This document shows positions 63,755 through 64,000 of a DNA stretch of 64,000 bases, piece by piece. The notes beneath the pieces are model-generated. The model did no database searches. It worked only from the letters and a program-made list of their open reading frames with translations, and had not been told where the DNA came from. The DNA is from Sinonovacula constricta (Eukaryota; Mollusca; Bivalvia; Cardiida; Solecurtidae). Each line of letters opens with the position of its first letter. The stretch's first letter is position 1. Where the stretch lies: positions 64,009,674 to 64,073,673 of the forward strand of contig CM017557.1 in NCBI GenBank assembly GCA_007844125.1. Reading direction: 5' to 3'. The position numbers and the translations under genes were made by a program.

Positions 63755-64000
63755 ATGAACACTTAGGCCAGTATTCAACCAACTATTCTTAAGTAAGAAT
63801 TGCTCAAGTCATAGATTTTAATCCACAGTGTCTTCATTATGTATTTAGCTACATGTCTGTATTTTTGTATTGCACTTTAACTTTGCAACATTGAGATTTA
63901 AATCACCCTGAAACTTTATAAATATGCTTATTTTTGTTGGTATAAAACTTGTGACTTTGGCTGAAGTCATGATTTAGGCTTAGGAAAGGTTGGTGAAATG
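63755..64000 (-). repeat. Dispersed repeat (inverted copy, runs to window end)
   Basis: Reverse-complement partner of 6470-6692. The end near 63765 (GCCAGTATTCAACCAACTAT TCTTAAG) can itself fold back. Confidence 0.75.

Larger units (their letters stand above)
60757..64000 (-). other. Upstream dynein intron, incomplete
   Basis: No exon with a dynein motif is visible. It holds the ~31-bp degenerate array, fragments of the GATCAGCCAGTT repeat, and two dispersed repeats. The gene continues beyond the window. Confidence 0.55.

Noticed and set aside
1..64000. CRISPR arrays, operons, prophages or insertion sequences
   Set aside because: The tandem repeats have no unique spacers of constant length, and the gene structure is eukaryotic throughout.
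60757..64000. Further upstream dynein exons
   Set aside because: I looked for LPNPHY-like, stalk and P-loop motifs on the minus strand and found none; the GC-richer bits are repeat fragments.

Overview
The window is nuclear DNA of an animal: about one-third GC, split genes with GT-AG introns, many tRNA-derived SINEs, miniature inverted-repeat elements and minisatellites. No bacterial-type operon, CRISPR array or rRNA gene is visible. The intron and repeat style, with frequent ACATGTA-type words, suggests a mollusc, perhaps a bivalve. That placement is inference; only 'metazoan with motile cilia' is well supported.

Right part (19.8-60.8 kb, minus strand): the 3' part of an axonemal dynein heavy chain gene. 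I could chain 18 exons with consistent splice phases, giving 1156 residues up to the stop codon at 19822-19824. They cover the end of the AAA5 region, AAA6 and the whole C-terminal domain. The P-loop modules, stalk and tail lie upstream, beyond 64000. The C-terminal type ([24 protein letters not shown]) is that of the single-headed inner-arm chains (DNAH1/3/6/7/12/14 group). I do not assign a paralogue. The protein has a Ser/Arg-rich insertion in AAA6 and smaller ones in the C-terminal domain.

Left part (about 2.1-14.8 kb, plus strand): the 3' end of a second, unrecognised gene converging on the dynein gene. It shows a 177-nt exon, several in-frame microexons (36, 9 and 27 nt) rich in acidic residues, and a terminal exon of 59 codons. 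The 177-nt exon contains an in-frame TGA six bases before a good donor, so splicing may choose between two C-termini.

Between the two 3' ends (14.8-19.8 kb) is convergent intergenic or UTR sequence with a 29-bp minisatellite and degenerate extra copies of the dynein C-terminal codons. The large dynein introns (8.5, 11.8 and 4.8 kb) hold most mobile DNA: at least four tRNA-headed SINE families, a MITE family with a visible target duplication, TA-flanked terminal-inverted-repeat elements, a 410-bp foldback element nested in a SINE, and tandem arrays with 25-bp, about 98-bp, 28-bp and about 31-bp units. I found no convincing new multi-gene system. The most unusual signals are the C-terminal duplications, the microexon tail with its in-frame stop, the nested foldback element, and an unexplained 165-codon open frame.
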